From: Methylophilaceae bacterium
GTDB taxonomy: Bacteria; Pseudomonadota; Gammaproteobacteria; Burkholderiales; Methylophilaceae
NCBI GenBank assembly: GCA_028244835.1
Contig: JAOKBJ010000005.1
Span: 1-64,000, forward strand
Length of the DNA: 64,000 nucleotides
Reading direction: 5' to 3'
In this document: positions 19,229 to 32,838 of the stretch, one piece after another
Position numbering within the stretch: position 1 is the first letter of the stretch
Layout: each line of letters begins with the position of its first letter
The notes under the pieces: model-generated
Database searches by the model: none
Told to the model about the DNA's origin: nothing
What the model saw: only the letters and a program-made list of their open reading frames with translations
Made by a program: the position numbers and the translations under genes

Positions 19229-20179
19229 ATGAATTCAATTATAAAAAATATACTACCTTTAATTCTATGTGTTTTCTGCATTTTTTCAATCCCAAATAGT
19301 TGGGCCCTGGAAAATTATGTTGGCGAGTTATTTAAAACTGATCAGCCTATTTCTCTTTATACGGCTACCCAGGCAAAAAAAGAAGAAATAAACTCTATTT
19401 TTTGGCAAATAACTGATCTTGAGGGTAAAAAACATTATTTATTTGGTACGATTCATACAGATGATAACCGGGTATCAAATTTCAAACCCATTGTTGAAGA
19501 AAAACTAAAAGAAATTGATATTTTTGTTATGGAGGCAGATGAGATTATTGATAGATCAATACTACAGGTTGATCCTAAATTATATGATGGCCATTTAAGT
19601 GAAGAAGAGTTAGAAAAAATTAACCTATTAGCAGACTTCCATACAATGCCTCGGGAAAATATTTTATCAATGAAGCCATGGATTCTAGCTGTTATTTTTG
19701 ACTCCCCAAGACCTATAACCCCCTTTAATCAAGATAATTTATTAAAATCTAAAGCTGAGGATTTTATGAAGATTACCCAGGGGCTTGAAACACCTAGTGA
19801 GCATTTCAAAGCTCTAGATAAGTTTACGATTGATGAGCAAATGAATTTATTGAAAGCTGTTTTACAAAAAGACCTTGAGCAAAAAGAAATAAATTACGAA
19901 TTATTATTATCAGCCTATTTATCTTTTGATACAGAAAAAATTCTTAATACTGATGTGCTGATAACTAAAAGTCTTGTTTCTGAGGCTACTTGGAAAAAAA
20001 TGGAATACTATTTCCTTACGAGAAGAAATAAGTTTTTTGCTGAAAGAGCAAAGGAATTAATAAAAGGTAATAGAATTTTTATTGCCGTTGGTGCATCTCA
20101 TTTGGGCGGTGAGACTGGCTTGCTTAATCAATTTAAAGAGGCTGGCTTTAAATTAAAACCAATGCAAGCGCTAGATTAA
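19229..20179 (+). CDS. TraB/GumN family protein with signal peptide (ORF opens at 19172)
   Basis: MNSIIKNILPLILCVFCIFSIPNSWA; KHYLFGTIHTDD...FIAVGASHLGGETGLL. Confidence 0.85.
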   Translation: MNSIIKNILPLILCVFCIFSIPNSWALENYVGELFKTDQPISLYTATQAKKEEINSIFWQITDLEGKKHYLFGTIHTDDNRVSNFKPIVEEKLKEIDIFVMEADEIIDRSILQVDPKLYDGHLSEEELEKINLLADFHTMPRENILSMKPWILAVIFDSPRPITPFNQDNLLKSKAEDFMKITQGLETPSEHFKALDKFTIDEQMNLLKAVLQKDLEQKEINYELLLSAYLSFDTEKILNTDVLITKSLVSEATWKKMEYYFLTRRNKFFAERAKELIKGNRIFIAVGASHLGGETGLLNQFKEAGFKLKPMQALD

Positions 20180-20207
20180 TATCCCAATCATATGGAATAA
20201 TGGGCAT

Positions 20208-20981
20208 ATGAATGAAAAATTAATCGAATCAAAGAACAATCCTTTTTTTAAAAAATTAAAAAAGATTTACTCAAGCTCGTCTTTTAGAAAAAATCAAAAT
20301 CAGACTATTTTAGATGGCCCTCATTTAATAAAGTCATTTATTCAGCATAGTGCCCCATCTTTAGTTATTAAAGATTTAAGTAATGTTACTAATGAAATAG
20401 AAAATTTAATTGATAGTCTTGAATGCCCTTGTTATTCCTTAAGCCACGAATTATTTCTTCATCTAAGTGAGCTTAAAAGCTCAACTGGTATTTTAGCACT
20501 TGTAGACATTCCAAAAGTTACACCTTTAAAATTTGATGGACTTACTGTACTTTTAGATGGAATTCAAGATCCAGGAAATCTAGGAAGTATTTTAAGAACT
20601 GCTAAAGCAACTAATGCCAAATCTATTGTTATGTCAAAAACTTGTGCAGATTTGTGGGCACCTAAAACATTAAGAGGTAGTCAAGGCGTTCAATTTTCTC
20701 TTAAGTGTGTTGTTGAAACAGATTTAAACGAGTGGATTTTAAATTATAACCATGATGTGATTGCACTTACGACAAATGGGGAGTCATTATTCAACACAAA
20801 ACTTGATTCAAATATGGCAATTTTAGTTGGTAGTGAAGGTAAGGGTATTTCAAAACCTCTCCTTAAAAATGTTGTTGGGACTGTATCTCTTCCTATGCAC
20901 AAAGAGGTTGAATCGATAAATGTAGGGGCAGCTGTCAGTGCATTTATGTATGAGTATTATCGACAAGTAGTTTCTGGGTAG
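20208..20981 (+). CDS. TrmH family RNA methyltransferase
   Basis: LDGIQDPGNLGSILRTAKA; LVGSEGKGIS; LPMHKEVESINVGAAVSAF. Confidence 0.93.
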   Translation: MNEKLIESKNNPFFKKLKKIYSSSSFRKNQNQTILDGPHLIKSFIQHSAPSLVIKDLSNVTNEIENLIDSLECPCYSLSHELFLHLSELKSSTGILALVDIPKVTPLKFDGLTVLLDGIQDPGNLGSILRTAKATNAKSIVMSKTCADLWAPKTLRGSQGVQFSLKCVVETDLNEWILNYNHDVIALTTNGESLFNTKLDSNMAILVGSEGKGISKPLLKNVVGTVSLPMHKEVESINVGAAVSAFMYEYYRQVVSG

Positions 20982-21855
20982 AACTTAACTCAATTTTTTT
21001 TATTTTCTGAAGCGGGGTGAGGTCCCAGTTTTTTACTGCATATTTAAGTATCTCTCTAGGGCTAGCATTTTCAATACCTCTTTTAATTTTTTGCTTAAGA
21101 AAATTAAGCCCCTCAATAAGTATTAAAGAAGAATTATTGTTATTTAATTTATTTCCATTACTTTTGCTTAATTTTTGATTATTTATTGTAGCAATTGGAA
21201 TATGCATATAGATCTTCTCTGGAAAATTTAACACGTTGTTCATATAATGTTGTTTAATTGTTGAACTTAGTAAATCTGTCCCTCTAACAATATTAGTGAC
21301 TGATTGTAATTGATCATCAATTACTACAGCTAATTGATATGAGTACAACTGGTCAGATCTTTTAATTATAAAGTCACCGGTTGAATCATTATCACACTGA
21401 GAGCCTTGAACTCTATCAATAAAATTAGTTGATTTATAGTCTGTAATCAATCTAATTGCAGATTTACTTGATGATGGATGATGCATACTCCTGCAATGAT
21501 TGTTATAAGTTGATTCATTAAGATTAGATTGGTTTAATATAGCAATTTTTTTTCGACTACAATTACAATTGTAGGTAAGATTTTTATGCTCTAATATTTC
21601 AAGAATATTTTTATATTCTTTGATGTTTTCACTTTGTCTTGATATTTTATCATCCCATAACAATCCTAAACTTTCTAAACCTTTAAGGATACTCAATTCA
21701 GCACCTTCTACAATTCTAGGAGAATCAATATCGTCAATTCTTATCTTCCAGTACCCATTATTTTTCTTAGCATCTAAGTAGCTAGCTAAAGCAGTGATAA
21801 TCGAACCAAAGTGCAGTGGTCCAGAAGGGGTAGGTGCAAATCGCCCGATATACAA
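20944..21855 (-). CDS. gluQ: glutamyl-Q tRNA(Asp) synthetase
   Basis: GRFAPTPSGPLHFGSIITALASYLDAK; KLSKSNG. Confidence 0.93.
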   Translation of the reverse strand: MYIGRFAPTPSGPLHFGSIITALASYLDAKKNNGYWKIRIDDIDSPRIVEGAELSILKGLESLGLLWDDKISRQSENIKEYKNILEILEHKNLTYNCNCSRKKIAILNQSNLNESTYNNHCRSMHHPSSSKSAIRLITDYKSTNFIDRVQGSQCDNDSTGDFIIKRSDQLYSYQLAVVIDDQLQSVTNIVRGTDLLSSTIKQHYMNNVLNFPEKIYMHIPIATINNQKLSKSNGNKLNNNNSSLILIEGLNFLKQKIKRGIENASPREILKYAVKNWDLTPLQKIKKIELSSTQKLLVDNTHT

Positions 21856-21858
21856 AAT

Positions 21859-22173
21859 TTATGTTTCTCTTTGTGGGTATGGGGGAACATACCAATCAGT
21901 AAGTGTTGAGCCTGAAATGGTAAGCTGGCAATGAAGCCTGTCATCATTACTTGCACTAACATTAAAGAAATAAACTCTTTTGATAGAGGGCCAATTTTCT
22001 GAAGTTCGGACTATAGTAATATTATTGCAATGAACTGTGTCATCCAATAATTGCAAATTGAATTGTTTTGCAATATTTTTACCATGAGAAATGGCCATTT
22101 CTCTTTTGGCTGATGTTTCAAACCAAAAACAAACTAGAAGTAAGATTAAAAAAATAAAGAAATAATCGAGCAT
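21859..22173 (-). CDS. DUF3301 domain protein
   Basis: N-terminal TM then ETSAKREMAISHGKNIAKQFNLQLLDDTV. Confidence 0.75.
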   Translation of the reverse strand: MLDYFFIFLILLLVCFWFETSAKREMAISHGKNIAKQFNLQLLDDTVHCNNITIVRTSENWPSIKRVYFFNVSASNDDRLHCQLTISGSTLTDWYVPPYPQRET

Positions 22174-22343
22174 TTTGTAATGATAAAACCTTTTTGTTAA
22201 TAAATCTTTAATGGTTAGAATTGCACTAAATTATGGCATTTTATTGTATTTCTTGAAGATTGTATGAAATATCGCCTTAAAGTATAGAATCAAAATTGAT
22301 TTTGTGGATAATAAATTTTAACTTAAATATTAGGATTGTATTA

Positions 22344-23537
22344 ATGGAAAATTTAGTAGATCAAAGCAACGTCCTCTTTATACTTTTGGGTGCAATTATG
22401 GTGCTAGCAATGCATGCTGGTTTTGCATTTTTAGAAGTGGGTACGGTTAGAGAAAAAAATCAAGTAAATGCATTAGCTAAGATCATGGCTGATTTCTCAG
22501 TTTCTACTATAGCCTATTTTTTTATTGGCTATAGTTTGGCTTACGGAGTTAATTTTTTTGATGCTGCATCTGCGCTAAGTGAGAAAAGCGCGTATGAATT
22601 AGTCAAATTTTTCTTCCTATTAACTTTTGCAGCTGCAATACCTGCAATTATCTCTGGAGGGATTGCCGAAAGAGCAAAGTTTACTCCCCAAATGATTGCT
22701 TCATTTCTTTTAGTCGGTTTTTTGTATCCCTTTTTTGAGGGGGCAATTTGGAATGGTAATTATGGTTTTCAGGAATTTTTAACTAATAGTTTCGGTGCTC
22801 CTTTTAATGATTTTGCTGGATCAGTCGTTGTGCATGCTATGGGTGGTTGGATAGCTTTGGCCGCTGTAATTTTATTAGGTGCTCGGCATGGAAGATATTC
22901 AAAAGATGGGAAATGCAATGCATTTCCACCTTCTAGCATACCTTTTCTTGCTCTTGGCTCATGGATACTGACGGTAGGGTGGTTTGGTTTTAATGTGATG
23001 TCAGCGCAAACACTTGATGGTATAACTGGCTTGGTTGCAGTTAACTCTCTTATGGCAATGGTAGGAGGTACTCTTGCAGCTTTAGTGGTCGGTAAAAATG
23101 ATCCAGGGTTTCTTTATAACGGCCCATTAGCAGGTTTAGTTGCCGTATGCGCTGGATCAAATCTTTTTCATCCGCTAGGCGCTCTTGCAACTGGAGCAAT
23201 AGCAGGAGCTTTGTTTGTTTGGACATTTTCACTTACGCAAAATAAGTGGAAAATAGATGATGTGCTGGGTGTATGGCCTTTGCATGGGATATGCGGTGCA
23301 TGGGGCGGTATAGCTGCTGGTATATTTGGCTTAACTTCGCTTGGTGGACTTGGAGGAGTAACTTTTTACTCACAACTAGTTGGAACTATCGTAGGTATTT
23401 CGGTTGCTTTTATTGGGGGCTATATAATTTACTCAATTGTCAAAAGTACAATGGGTATTCGACTTACTCAAGAAGAAGAATTTAATGGTGCCGATATTAC
23501 TATCCATAAAATAAATTCAGTTTCAAGTGATAAGTAA
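22344..23537 (+). CDS. amt: ammonium transporter (ORF opens at 22296)
   Basis: MHAGFAFLEVGTVREKN, SGGIAERAKF, VVHAMGGWIAL, LHGICGAWGG. Confidence 0.92.
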   Translation: MENLVDQSNVLFILLGAIMVLAMHAGFAFLEVGTVREKNQVNALAKIMADFSVSTIAYFFIGYSLAYGVNFFDAASALSEKSAYELVKFFFLLTFAAAIPAIISGGIAERAKFTPQMIASFLLVGFLYPFFEGAIWNGNYGFQEFLTNSFGAPFNDFAGSVVVHAMGGWIALAAVILLGARHGRYSKDGKCNAFPPSSIPFLALGSWILTVGWFGFNVMSAQTLDGITGLVAVNSLMAMVGGTLAALVVGKNDPGFLYNGPLAGLVAVCAGSNLFHPLGALATGAIAGALFVWTFSLTQNKWKIDDVLGVWPLHGICGAWGGIAAGIFGLTSLGGLGGVTFYSQLVGTIVGISVAFIGGYIIYSIVKSTMGIRLTQEEEFNGADITIHKINSVSSDK

Positions 23538-23555
23538 TTAACTTTATTCTTCGGC

Positions 23556-24275
23556 ATGCTAAAATTTGGTATGTCAAAGATTCATGTAATTATTCCTGCA
23601 GCAGGATCTGGCTCAAGGATGGGCCAGGAAATTCCTAAACAATTTTCATCTTTTCATGGAAAAACATTAATCGAATGGATTGATTTTATTTTTTCAAATG
23701 TAACAATTATTGATTCGATTTCCATTGGTTTTAACTTGGATGAAAGAAATAACGTCGAGAATTCAAATTACACTTTTTCCCAAAAAACTAAAATTTATTA
23801 TTCTGGTGGCAGTACTCGATCAGAGACTGTATTAAACACACTGAATTCAATAGAAAGTTCAACATTAGATGATGATTGGGTTCTTGTTCATGATGCAGCA
23901 AGGGTCGGTATTACCGAGTCTTTTATAAATTCTTTTATCAAGGAGGTAGGAGGGGATAGTGTGGGCGGTATTGTAGCTTTACCATCGGTAGATACAATAA
24001 AAAGAGTTGATCAATCAAATAAAATTATCAAAACTGAAGATCGTGACACTTTTTGGTTGGCGCAAACTCCACAAATGTTTAAATATAAAATACTAATTGA
24101 AGCGCTTAGTAATTTTCCTGGAGTGCCTACGGATGAAGCAGAAGCAATCGAAGCGCTAGGTTTAAAGCCAATGGTTTATAAGGGTTTGATTAACAACTTT
24201 AAGATTACCTACCCAGAGGATTTAATAAATATGAGTCAGGTTTTTAGCACAATAATTGAAGGAAAAATTAAATGA
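23556..24275 (+). CDS. ispD: 2-C-methyl-D-erythritol 4-phosphate cytidylyltransferase
   Basis: IIPAAGSGSRMGQEIPKQF; VHDAARVGIT; TDEAEAIE. Confidence 0.95.
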   Translation: MLKFGMSKIHVIIPAAGSGSRMGQEIPKQFSSFHGKTLIEWIDFIFSNVTIIDSISIGFNLDERNNVENSNYTFSQKTKIYYSGGSTRSETVLNTLNSIESSTLDDDWVLVHDAARVGITESFINSFIKEVGGDSVGGIVALPSVDTIKRVDQSNKIIKTEDRDTFWLAQTPQMFKYKILIEALSNFPGVPTDEAEAIEALGLKPMVYKGLINNFKITYPEDLINMSQVFSTIIEGKIK

Positions 24276-24744
24276 ATAAAGTAGGGCAAGGATTCGATGT
24301 CCATAAGTTTGTATTAGGGAGGCTGCTCATTATTGGTGGAGTAAAAATTGACTATGAATACGGTTTACAAGGACACTCAGATGCCGATGTATTGATTCAT
24401 GCAATCATAGACGCATTATTAGGTGCAGCAGGACTCGGTGATATTGGCCAACATTTTCCAGATACTGATAAGACGTTTAAAGATATCAACTCTCGTAAAC
24501 TTTTAAGAACTGTTGTCGAGACTTTAAAATCAAATAATTATATTATTGGAAATATCGATGCAACAATTATTTGCGAAGCTCCAAAGATGCAATCATATAT
24601 AAAGCAGATGATTGCTAATATTGCTGATGACTGTATGTGTGATTTGAGCAATGTTAACATTAAGGCAACCAGTACAGAGAAGTTAGGTTTTATTGGAAGG
24701 TCCGAAGGGGTTGCTGCGCAAGCAATTTGTTTAATTGAAACGGT

Positions 24745-24748
<4 letters not shown>
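24272..24748 (+). CDS. ispF: 2-C-methyl-D-erythritol 2,4-cyclodiphosphate synthase
   Basis: GQGFDVHKF; GHSDADVLIHAIIDALLGAAGLGDIG. Confidence 0.96.
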
Positions 24749-26227
<1,479 letters not shown>

Positions 26228-26524
26228 TTATAGTTTCCAGAGTCTAATTCAAAACGTAATTCTAGTTTACACTGAGTATCTAATCAATTAATAATAATGA
26301 TTTATTCAGACAATTGTTTAAATCATTTTCATTTGTTTTACTAATCTTTTATTTTATACATCTCGTGTTTTACAAATAAAGCCTAGTGGTATTTTCTAGT
26401 TTGTATACGATTACTGATAAATATACGAATATTAAAAAGAATAGGATAAAAAATATTTTTTTTTATGAGTTCAATTTTAGATTTAGCCTGATATAATTTA
26501 AAATATTTCATTGAGTATCTTTAA

Positions 26525-28822
26525 TTGTTTTCACGACACAAATCAAAAAATAATAAGAATCTAGTAGCATCTAAAAAAGTCCCTAGAGATCTTGCAAGCA
26601 GAGTTATTAGGGAGGCTTCTTGGTTTAGCTTGTTATTTATTGGCCTATACATAACTCTTGCACTAATAAGTTATTCAGGAAATGATCCTTCTTTTTCACA
26701 CAGTATAGATGTTAGTAAAAATATAAATAATTTAGCTGGAATAAGTGGCGCTTTTTTTTCTGATTTCTTTTTAAATTTTGTAGGCTTATCTGCTTGGTGG
26801 CTTGTTTTTTTAAGTATTTATAGTATTTTTCTAATTTATCCGAGAATTGAAAATGAGAATTATGAAATAAAACACTTATTAATTATTCATTATTTAGGCT
26901 TCCTTGTTCTTCTTTTATCATCATCAACTTTTGAGGCAGGCTATGCGATTAATTTCTCAGCGCAGTTACCCTCAGAGCAGGGGGGTTTTTTAGGAAATAA
27001 TATCTATGAGTTTTTAGAGAGAGCTATGGGTTATATTGGAACCTTGGTATTTTTAGTAATCTCTTTTGCTATTGGATTTAGTTTATTTACCGGTTGGTCT
27101 TGGATTACAATTTCAGAGAGTATTGGTAATTTTATATGCAATATATGTAATAGTACTATAGAAAAATTTGTTGATTGGCAAGATCGTAAAGAAGGTAAGA
27201 AATTTGAGAAACAGAGAACTTCTTTTATTGAGGCTGAGAGAAGAAAACTTGAAGATCGTGCACCTGTTAAGATATTAGATGTAAAATCACCTGCTAAAGA
27301 AAGCGCCCGGGTAAAAAAAGAAAAACAAACGAATTTATTTGGCGATTCAGATTCAATATTACCACCTTTAAATTTGTTGGATCAACCATCAAGCCAAGTA
27401 TCTTTACAATCACCCGAAACTATCGAGTTCATTTCAAGATTGATAGAAAAAAAATTATTAGACTTTGGTATTGAGGCAAAAGTTATCTCAGCTCAACCCG
27501 GCCCAGTAATTACTCGATATGAATTTGAGCCAGCAGCAGGAGTTAAGGGTAGTCAGGTTATAAATTTGGCAAAAGATTTAGCTAGAGCTTTGTCAGTTGT
27601 AAGTGTTAGGGTTGTTGAAACTATTCCTGGTAAAACTTGTATGGGTTTAGAGATTCCTAATCCCGATAGACAAATTGTTTACCTTTCTGAGATTGTTAGC
27701 TCAAAGACTTTTGCTGATACATCGGCTTTATTGTCGGTTGCTCTTGGTAAAGATATTTCTGGAAAACCAGAGATTGCAGATATTGCAAGAATGCCTCATA
27801 TTTTGATTGCAGGAACCACTGGATCTGGTAAATCTGTTGCAATTAATGCATTAGTACTAAGTCTTTTATATAAGGCAACCCCTGATAAAGTTAAAATGAT
27901 CTTAATTGATCCTAAAATGTTAGAGCTATCAGTATATGAGGGAATTCCTCACTTGCTATCGCCTGTGGTTACAGATATGAGGCAAGCTGGTAATGCTTTG
28001 AATTGGTGTGTTTCAGAAATGGAAAAAAGATATAAGTTAATGTCTGAATTTGGAGTTAGGAATCTAACTGGTTTTAATCAAAAAATAAAAGACTCCCAAG
28101 AAAAAGGCACTCCGTTAACAAATCCATTTTCACTTGATCCTGAAAATCCAGAATTATTAGAAGAACTCCCAATAATTGTTATTGTGATTGATGAACTAGC
28201 AGATTTAATGATGACAATGGGGAAAAAGATTGAAGAGTTAATTGCAAGGCTTGCACAAAAAGCCAGAGCATCTGGGATACATCTAGTTTTAGCTACTCAA
28301 AGACCGTCGGTCGATGTTATCACTGGCTTGATAAAGGCAAATATTCCTACTCGAATAGCATTCCAGGTTTCAAGTAAAATTGACTCCAGAACAATTTTAG
28401 ATCAGATGGGGGCAGAAACATTACTTGGCAAAGGAGATATGTTATATATGCCTCCTGGAACAAGTTATCCGAATAGAATTCATGGGGCTTTTGTTTCTGA
28501 TCAAGAGGTACATAAAGTGGTTAGTTTTCTTAAAGCAAAAGCTGAACCTAACTATATAGATGAAATACTTAATCCAAATGATAGCGCTAATAATATTTTA
28601 GGAGAATCAGGCCCGTCAGGTGAGAAAGATCCACTTTATGATGAAGCAGTTGAAATTGTTCTTAGAACGAAAAAAGCTTCAATTTCCTATGTGCAAAGAA
28701 ATTTAAGAATAGGATATAACCGTGCAGCAAGAATTATTGAGGATATGGAAAAGGCTGGTTTGGTAACTCCTATGCAAAGTAATGGAAATCGAGAAATAAT
28801 AGCAAAAAATAATGATGATTAG
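26525..28822 (+). CDS. ftsK: DNA translocase FtsK (TTG start)
   Basis: Four N-terminal TMs; [16 protein letters not shown]-terminal gamma domain. Confidence 0.96.
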   Translation: MFSRHKSKNNKNLVASKKVPRDLASRVIREASWFSLLFIGLYITLALISYSGNDPSFSHSIDVSKNINNLAGISGAFFSDFFLNFVGLSAWWLVFLSIYSIFLIYPRIENENYEIKHLLIIHYLGFLVLLLSSSTFEAGYAINFSAQLPSEQGGFLGNNIYEFLERAMGYIGTLVFLVISFAIGFSLFTGWSWITISESIGNFICNICNSTIEKFVDWQDRKEGKKFEKQRTSFIEAERRKLEDRAPVKILDVKSPAKESARVKKEKQTNLFGDSDSILPPLNLLDQPSSQVSLQSPETIEFISRLIEKKLLDFGIEAKVISAQPGPVITRYEFEPAAGVKGSQVINLAKDLARALSVVSVRVVETIPGKTCMGLEIPNPDRQIVYLSEIVSSKTFADTSALLSVALGKDISGKPEIADIARMPHILIAGTTGSGKSVAINALVLSLLYKATPDKVKMILIDPKMLELSVYEGIPHLLSPVVTDMRQAGNALNWCVSEMEKRYKLMSEFGVRNLTGFNQKIKDSQEKGTPLTNPFSLDPENPELLEELPIIVIVIDELADLMMTMGKKIEELIARLAQKARASGIHLVLATQRPSVDVITGLIKANIPTRIAFQVSSKIDSRTILDQMGAETLLGKGDMLYMPPGTSYPNRIHGAFVSDQEVHKVVSFLKAKAEPNYIDEILNPNDSANNILGESGPSGEKDPLYDEAVEIVLRTKKASISYVQRNLRIGYNRAARIIEDMEKAGLVTPMQSNGNREIIAKNNDD

Positions 28823-29417
28823 ATTTTTTATTATTTTATTATTTTGTTTCCCCGTATTGGCTAATTCAGATTCTGAGTTATCAAATATACTTAATGAAAT
28901 GAATTCACTCACTGGCAGCTTTAAACAAAAAGTTTTAGATCAAAATGGGGCAACTCTTCAGGAAGTTTCAGGCCAATTTTTTTTTAAAAAACCAAATTTA
29001 TTTAAATGGGATTACTTAGAGCCTTCAAAAAGCCAATTAATAAGTGATGGCGAGTTATTATATTTATACGATCCAGACTTAAAACAAGTTGTCATTAGCC
29101 AATTAAAAAAGTTAGGAGGGGTAAGTCCAGCAATGTTGTTGGTAAATCGTGATATAGAAAGTCTTTTTGAGATTAGCATTATTCAAGATACAAAAGGAAC
29201 TAATTGGTTTAAAGCCGTACCTCAAGAGCCCGAAAAAGCTAATTTTAAAGAAGTATTTATTAACTTTTTTCAAAAAGAATTAAAAGGTATGAAGATTATT
29301 GATGGTTTTGATAACACAACTGAAATCGAGTTTATTAAAGTTAGCCGCAATACAAATATTAACGAGGCTATATTTTTATTTAATACACCTGAAGATATCG
29401 ATGTCATAAGAAACTAG
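28812..29417 (+). CDS. lolA: outer membrane lipoprotein carrier protein
   Basis: [30 protein letters not shown]; signal peptide. Confidence 0.92.
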   Translation: MMIRFFIILLFCFPVLANSDSELSNILNEMNSLTGSFKQKVLDQNGATLQEVSGQFFFKKPNLFKWDYLEPSKSQLISDGELLYLYDPDLKQVVISQLKKLGGVSPAMLLVNRDIESLFEISIIQDTKGTNWFKAVPQEPEKANFKEVFINFFQKELKGMKIIDGFDNTTEIEFIKVSRNTNINEAIFLFNTPEDIDVIRN

Positions 29418-30722
29418 ATGGATACTCAATCATCAATCCCTTTAGCTGAAATTTTAAGACCAAAAGAAATTGCTGATATTGTAGGTCAAGATCATATCTT
29501 AGGTAAAGGCCAGTCACTTAAAGTAGCTATTGATTCAGGAAATTTACCTTCAATAATTCTATGGGGACCACCAGGAGTTGGGAAAACAACAATTGCTAGA
29601 GTGATAGCAAATAATGTTGATGCTCAATTTATTGCTCTTTCAGCAGTTTTATCTGGGGTTAAAGAAATAAGAGAGTCGGTTGAGAAAGCTGAATTTGTTG
29701 CTGAGCAACACAATAAGAAAACTATACTTTTTGTAGATGAAGTCCATCGCTTTAATAAAAGTCAACAAGATGCTTTCTTGCCACATATTGAATCAGGGCT
29801 AATAATTTTTATTGGAGCAACTACGGAAAACCCTTCATTTGAAGTTAATTCTGCTTTATTAAGCAGGTGTCAAACATATGTTTTAAAAACTCTTTCAGCA
29901 GACTCGCTAACAACTATTGTTAACAAGGTAATCGATACATATGAGAAAGTATCGTTAGATGTTTTAGCTAAAGAGATGATACTTACATACGCCAATGGCG
30001 ATGCAAGACGATTAATAAATTTACTTGAGATGCTTATTAATTCACTAAAGCCACAAGTGGATGGCGTTATCAATAAAGAATTAGTTAATAAAATAATATC
30101 CGATAAAGTCAGAAGGTTTGATAAGAGTGGTGAGCAGTTTTACGATCAGATATCAGCCATGCATAAATCTGTTAGAGGCTCCAATCCAGATGCTTCAGTT
30201 TATTGGTTACTAAGAATGATAGACGGAGGGGCAGACCCTCTTTATCTGGCAAGAAGAATAATAAGAATCTCAATTGAAGATATTGGGTTAGCAGATCCAA
30301 AAGCTCAGACAATAGCTTTAGAGGCTTACCAAATTTTTGAAAGATTAGGCTATCCTGAGGGTGAGTTGGCTTTAGTAAATGCTATCTTATACCTTTCCTT
30401 GGCACCTAAAAGTAATGCATCATATATGGCTTATAATGAGAGTAAGGCATTTATTAAAGAGCATCAACAGTTTGATGTTCCTCTTCATTTAAGAAACGCA
30501 CCAACTAAATTAATGGAAAATTTAGATTATGGAAAAAACTATCGTTATGCACACAATGAACCAAATGCATATGCCGCTGGTGTAAAATATTTTCCTGATG
30601 AAATGAATCCAATAAAATTTTATAATCCAACAAGTCGTGGCTTAGAGATTAAGATAAAAGAAAAATTAGACTATTTAAAATCATTAGATGACTCATATAA
30701 AAATAATCAGGAAAAAAAATGA
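29418..30722 (+). CDS. rarA: replication-associated recombination protein A
   Basis: [50 protein letters not shown]. Confidence 0.96.
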   Translation: MDTQSSIPLAEILRPKEIADIVGQDHILGKGQSLKVAIDSGNLPSIILWGPPGVGKTTIARVIANNVDAQFIALSAVLSGVKEIRESVEKAEFVAEQHNKKTILFVDEVHRFNKSQQDAFLPHIESGLIIFIGATTENPSFEVNSALLSRCQTYVLKTLSADSLTTIVNKVIDTYEKVSLDVLAKEMILTYANGDARRLINLLEMLINSLKPQVDGVINKELVNKIISDKVRRFDKSGEQFYDQISAMHKSVRGSNPDASVYWLLRMIDGGADPLYLARRIIRISIEDIGLADPKAQTIALEAYQIFERLGYPEGELALVNAILYLSLAPKSNASYMAYNESKAFIKEHQQFDVPLHLRNAPTKLMENLDYGKNYRYAHNEPNAYAAGVKYFPDEMNPIKFYNPTSRGLEIKIKEKLDYLKSLDDSYKNNQEKK

Positions 30723-31999
30723 TTGATATAAATTTATTGCGAGAAGATAGCAAAGCGATCGCAAGCTTACTTAAAGAGAGAGGATTTGATTTTGATATTA
30801 AAAAATATGAATCCTTGGAAAAAGATAGAAAAGTTATACAAGTTAAAACTCAAGAACTTCAAGGACAACGAAATCAATTTTCTAAAAATATTGGTATTGA
30901 AAAAGGGAAGGGTAATGATGCTTCTGATTTGATGGAGCAAGTAAATATTATTGCTGAAACATTAAAGGAATTGGAAAATCAATTATCTATAATTCAAATA
31001 TCACTAAATCAATTCTTACTTAATATTCCTAATATACCTCATGATTCAGTTCCAAAAGGGGTTTCAGAAAAAGACAATTTAGTTGTAAAAGAATTTGGTA
31101 AGCCCCAAAATTTTACTTTTGAAATTAAAGATCATGTAGATGTAGGATTAATTCATGGTTTAGATTTTGAATTAGGAAGTAAGTTATCAGGAGCAAGATT
31201 TGTCTCCATGAAAGGAGGTATGGCAAAGCTTCATAGAGCTATTGGACAGATGATGTTAGATGTTCAAACTCAAGAGCATGGCTATGAAGAGTGCTATACG
31301 CCATACTTAGTAAATGAAGAATCATTAATTGGTACTGGTCAGCTCCCTAAGTTCTCTGAAGATTTATTTAAAACAAGCAAGGGGGATGAAGACTCTCTTT
31401 ATCTTATTCCAACAGGCGAGGTCCCTTTAACAAATTTTGTAAGAGATACTATAGTTAATGAAAATGACTTGCCATTAAAGTTCACAGCGCATACACCTTG
31501 CTTTAGATCTGAGGCTGGCTCTTATGGAAAAGATACAAGAGGCATGATTCGTCAGCATCAGTTTGATAAAGTTGAGATGGTGCAAATTAGTCATCCTGAT
31601 TCAAGCTATAAGGTACTAGATGAAATGGTGGTCCACGCTGAAAATATTCTCCAAAAGTTAGAATTGCCATACAGAGTAGTTTCTTTATGTAAGGGTGATA
31701 TGGGATTTGGAGCTGCTAAGACATTTGATCTTGAAGTTTGGCTTCCATCACAGAATACCTATAGAGAAATATCTTCTATATCTAATTGTGAAGACTTTCA
31801 AGCAAGAAGATTAAAAGCAAGATACAAAGATTCTGACGGTAAGAATAAATTTTTACATACATTGAACGGGTCAGGATTAGCAGTTGGTAGGACTTTAGTG
31901 GCTATCTTAGAAAATTACCAACAAGAAAATGGCGACATTAAAATTCCAAAAGCTTTAGTTTCTTATATGGGGGGAAGTAGTAAACTAACTTCTGACTAA
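30719..31999 (+). CDS. serS: serine--tRNA ligase
   Basis: [10 protein letters not shown]...; [28 protein letters not shown]. Confidence 0.98.
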   Translation: MIDINLLREDSKAIASLLKERGFDFDIKKYESLEKDRKVIQVKTQELQGQRNQFSKNIGIEKGKGNDASDLMEQVNIIAETLKELENQLSIIQISLNQFLLNIPNIPHDSVPKGVSEKDNLVVKEFGKPQNFTFEIKDHVDVGLIHGLDFELGSKLSGARFVSMKGGMAKLHRAIGQMMLDVQTQEHGYEECYTPYLVNEESLIGTGQLPKFSEDLFKTSKGDEDSLYLIPTGEVPLTNFVRDTIVNENDLPLKFTAHTPCFRSEAGSYGKDTRGMIRQHQFDKVEMVQISHPDSSYKVLDEMVVHAENILQKLELPYRVVSLCKGDMGFGAAKTFDLEVWLPSQNTYREISSISNCEDFQARRLKARYKDSDGKNKFLHTLNGSGLAVGRTLVAILENYQQENGDIKIPKALVSYMGGSSKLTSD

Positions 32000-32772
32000 G
32001 TAAAGCTATCAAAAATGGCCGCTTCCTCTTCGTCTATATAAACTCCAGGACCATAGACTTCAACCTTACCCTTGTTAGCAATGAGTACTGCATATACGAG
32101 TTCCTCATCAGACCTATCTCCCCCAAAAATTCCATGCTCGAAAACACCAGGAGTGTTTGATATTTCATCGGCTATCTCATAACTAATGTCTTCAATACTT
32201 TTAATTTTGCAATCGAGGACTAAATTTCCATAGGAAGTTATAGCAAAACCATCACCAGCAGTATTTTTTCTTAAATCACAACCCACTAAAGAATCTAGAA
32301 GCTTATTTTCAATAAGCCTTTTTGTTATTCTCCATGCGATTGGTGAAATCTCAATTGGTATAGGAAAATTATCACCAATATTTTTAACTATCTTAGACTG
32401 ATCACCAATGATGATGAACCGATCACTTGTATAGGCTAATAATTTTTCTCTAATTAAATCGTAACCTCGACCTTTAAGAGCAAATTTTATTGATGGGTAT
32501 TTATCTAAACCAGCTACTTCGTCTGCACCATCAACATATAAATCTATCATTTCAATTTGGTCTAAGGAAATATAAGCTAAACCTGCTTCAATTGCTTTAA
32601 TTTGACTTGTTGTTGAGCTAGCTACAACTTTTATGTCCAGGTTCTCATTTTTTATTTTTTGGGCTAACCCATCAATAAAATAATTCGCTGTTGAACCCGT
32701 TCCAAGCCCAATTATTGTATTATTTTTTACAAACTTTAATGCAGCTTGTGCAACTATTTCTTTATCATTCAT
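31996..32772 (-). CDS. rpiA: ribose-5-phosphate isomerase A
   Basis: [35 protein letters not shown]. Confidence 0.96.
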   Translation of the reverse strand: MNDKEIVAQAALKFVKNNTIIGLGTGSTANYFIDGLAQKIKNENLDIKVVASSTTSQIKAIEAGLAYISLDQIEMIDLYVDGADEVAGLDKYPSIKFALKGRGYDLIREKLLAYTSDRFIIIGDQSKIVKNIGDNFPIPIEISPIAWRITKRLIENKLLDSLVGCDLRKNTAGDGFAITSYGNLVLDCKIKSIEDISYEIADEISNTPGVFEHGIFGGDRSDEELVYAVLIANKGKVEVYGPGVYIDEEEAAIFDSFT

Positions 32773-32838
32773 GTCATATATCCGTTATGTCATTAATAAT
32801 TGTTTATAATGTTGCGACTCTAATAAAGATAGTAATGC

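Noticed and set aside
23050-23232. Antisense ORFs inside amt, mfd, yhdP, leuC, acs and other genes
   Set aside because: Overlap well-supported coding sequence and show no recognisable protein features.
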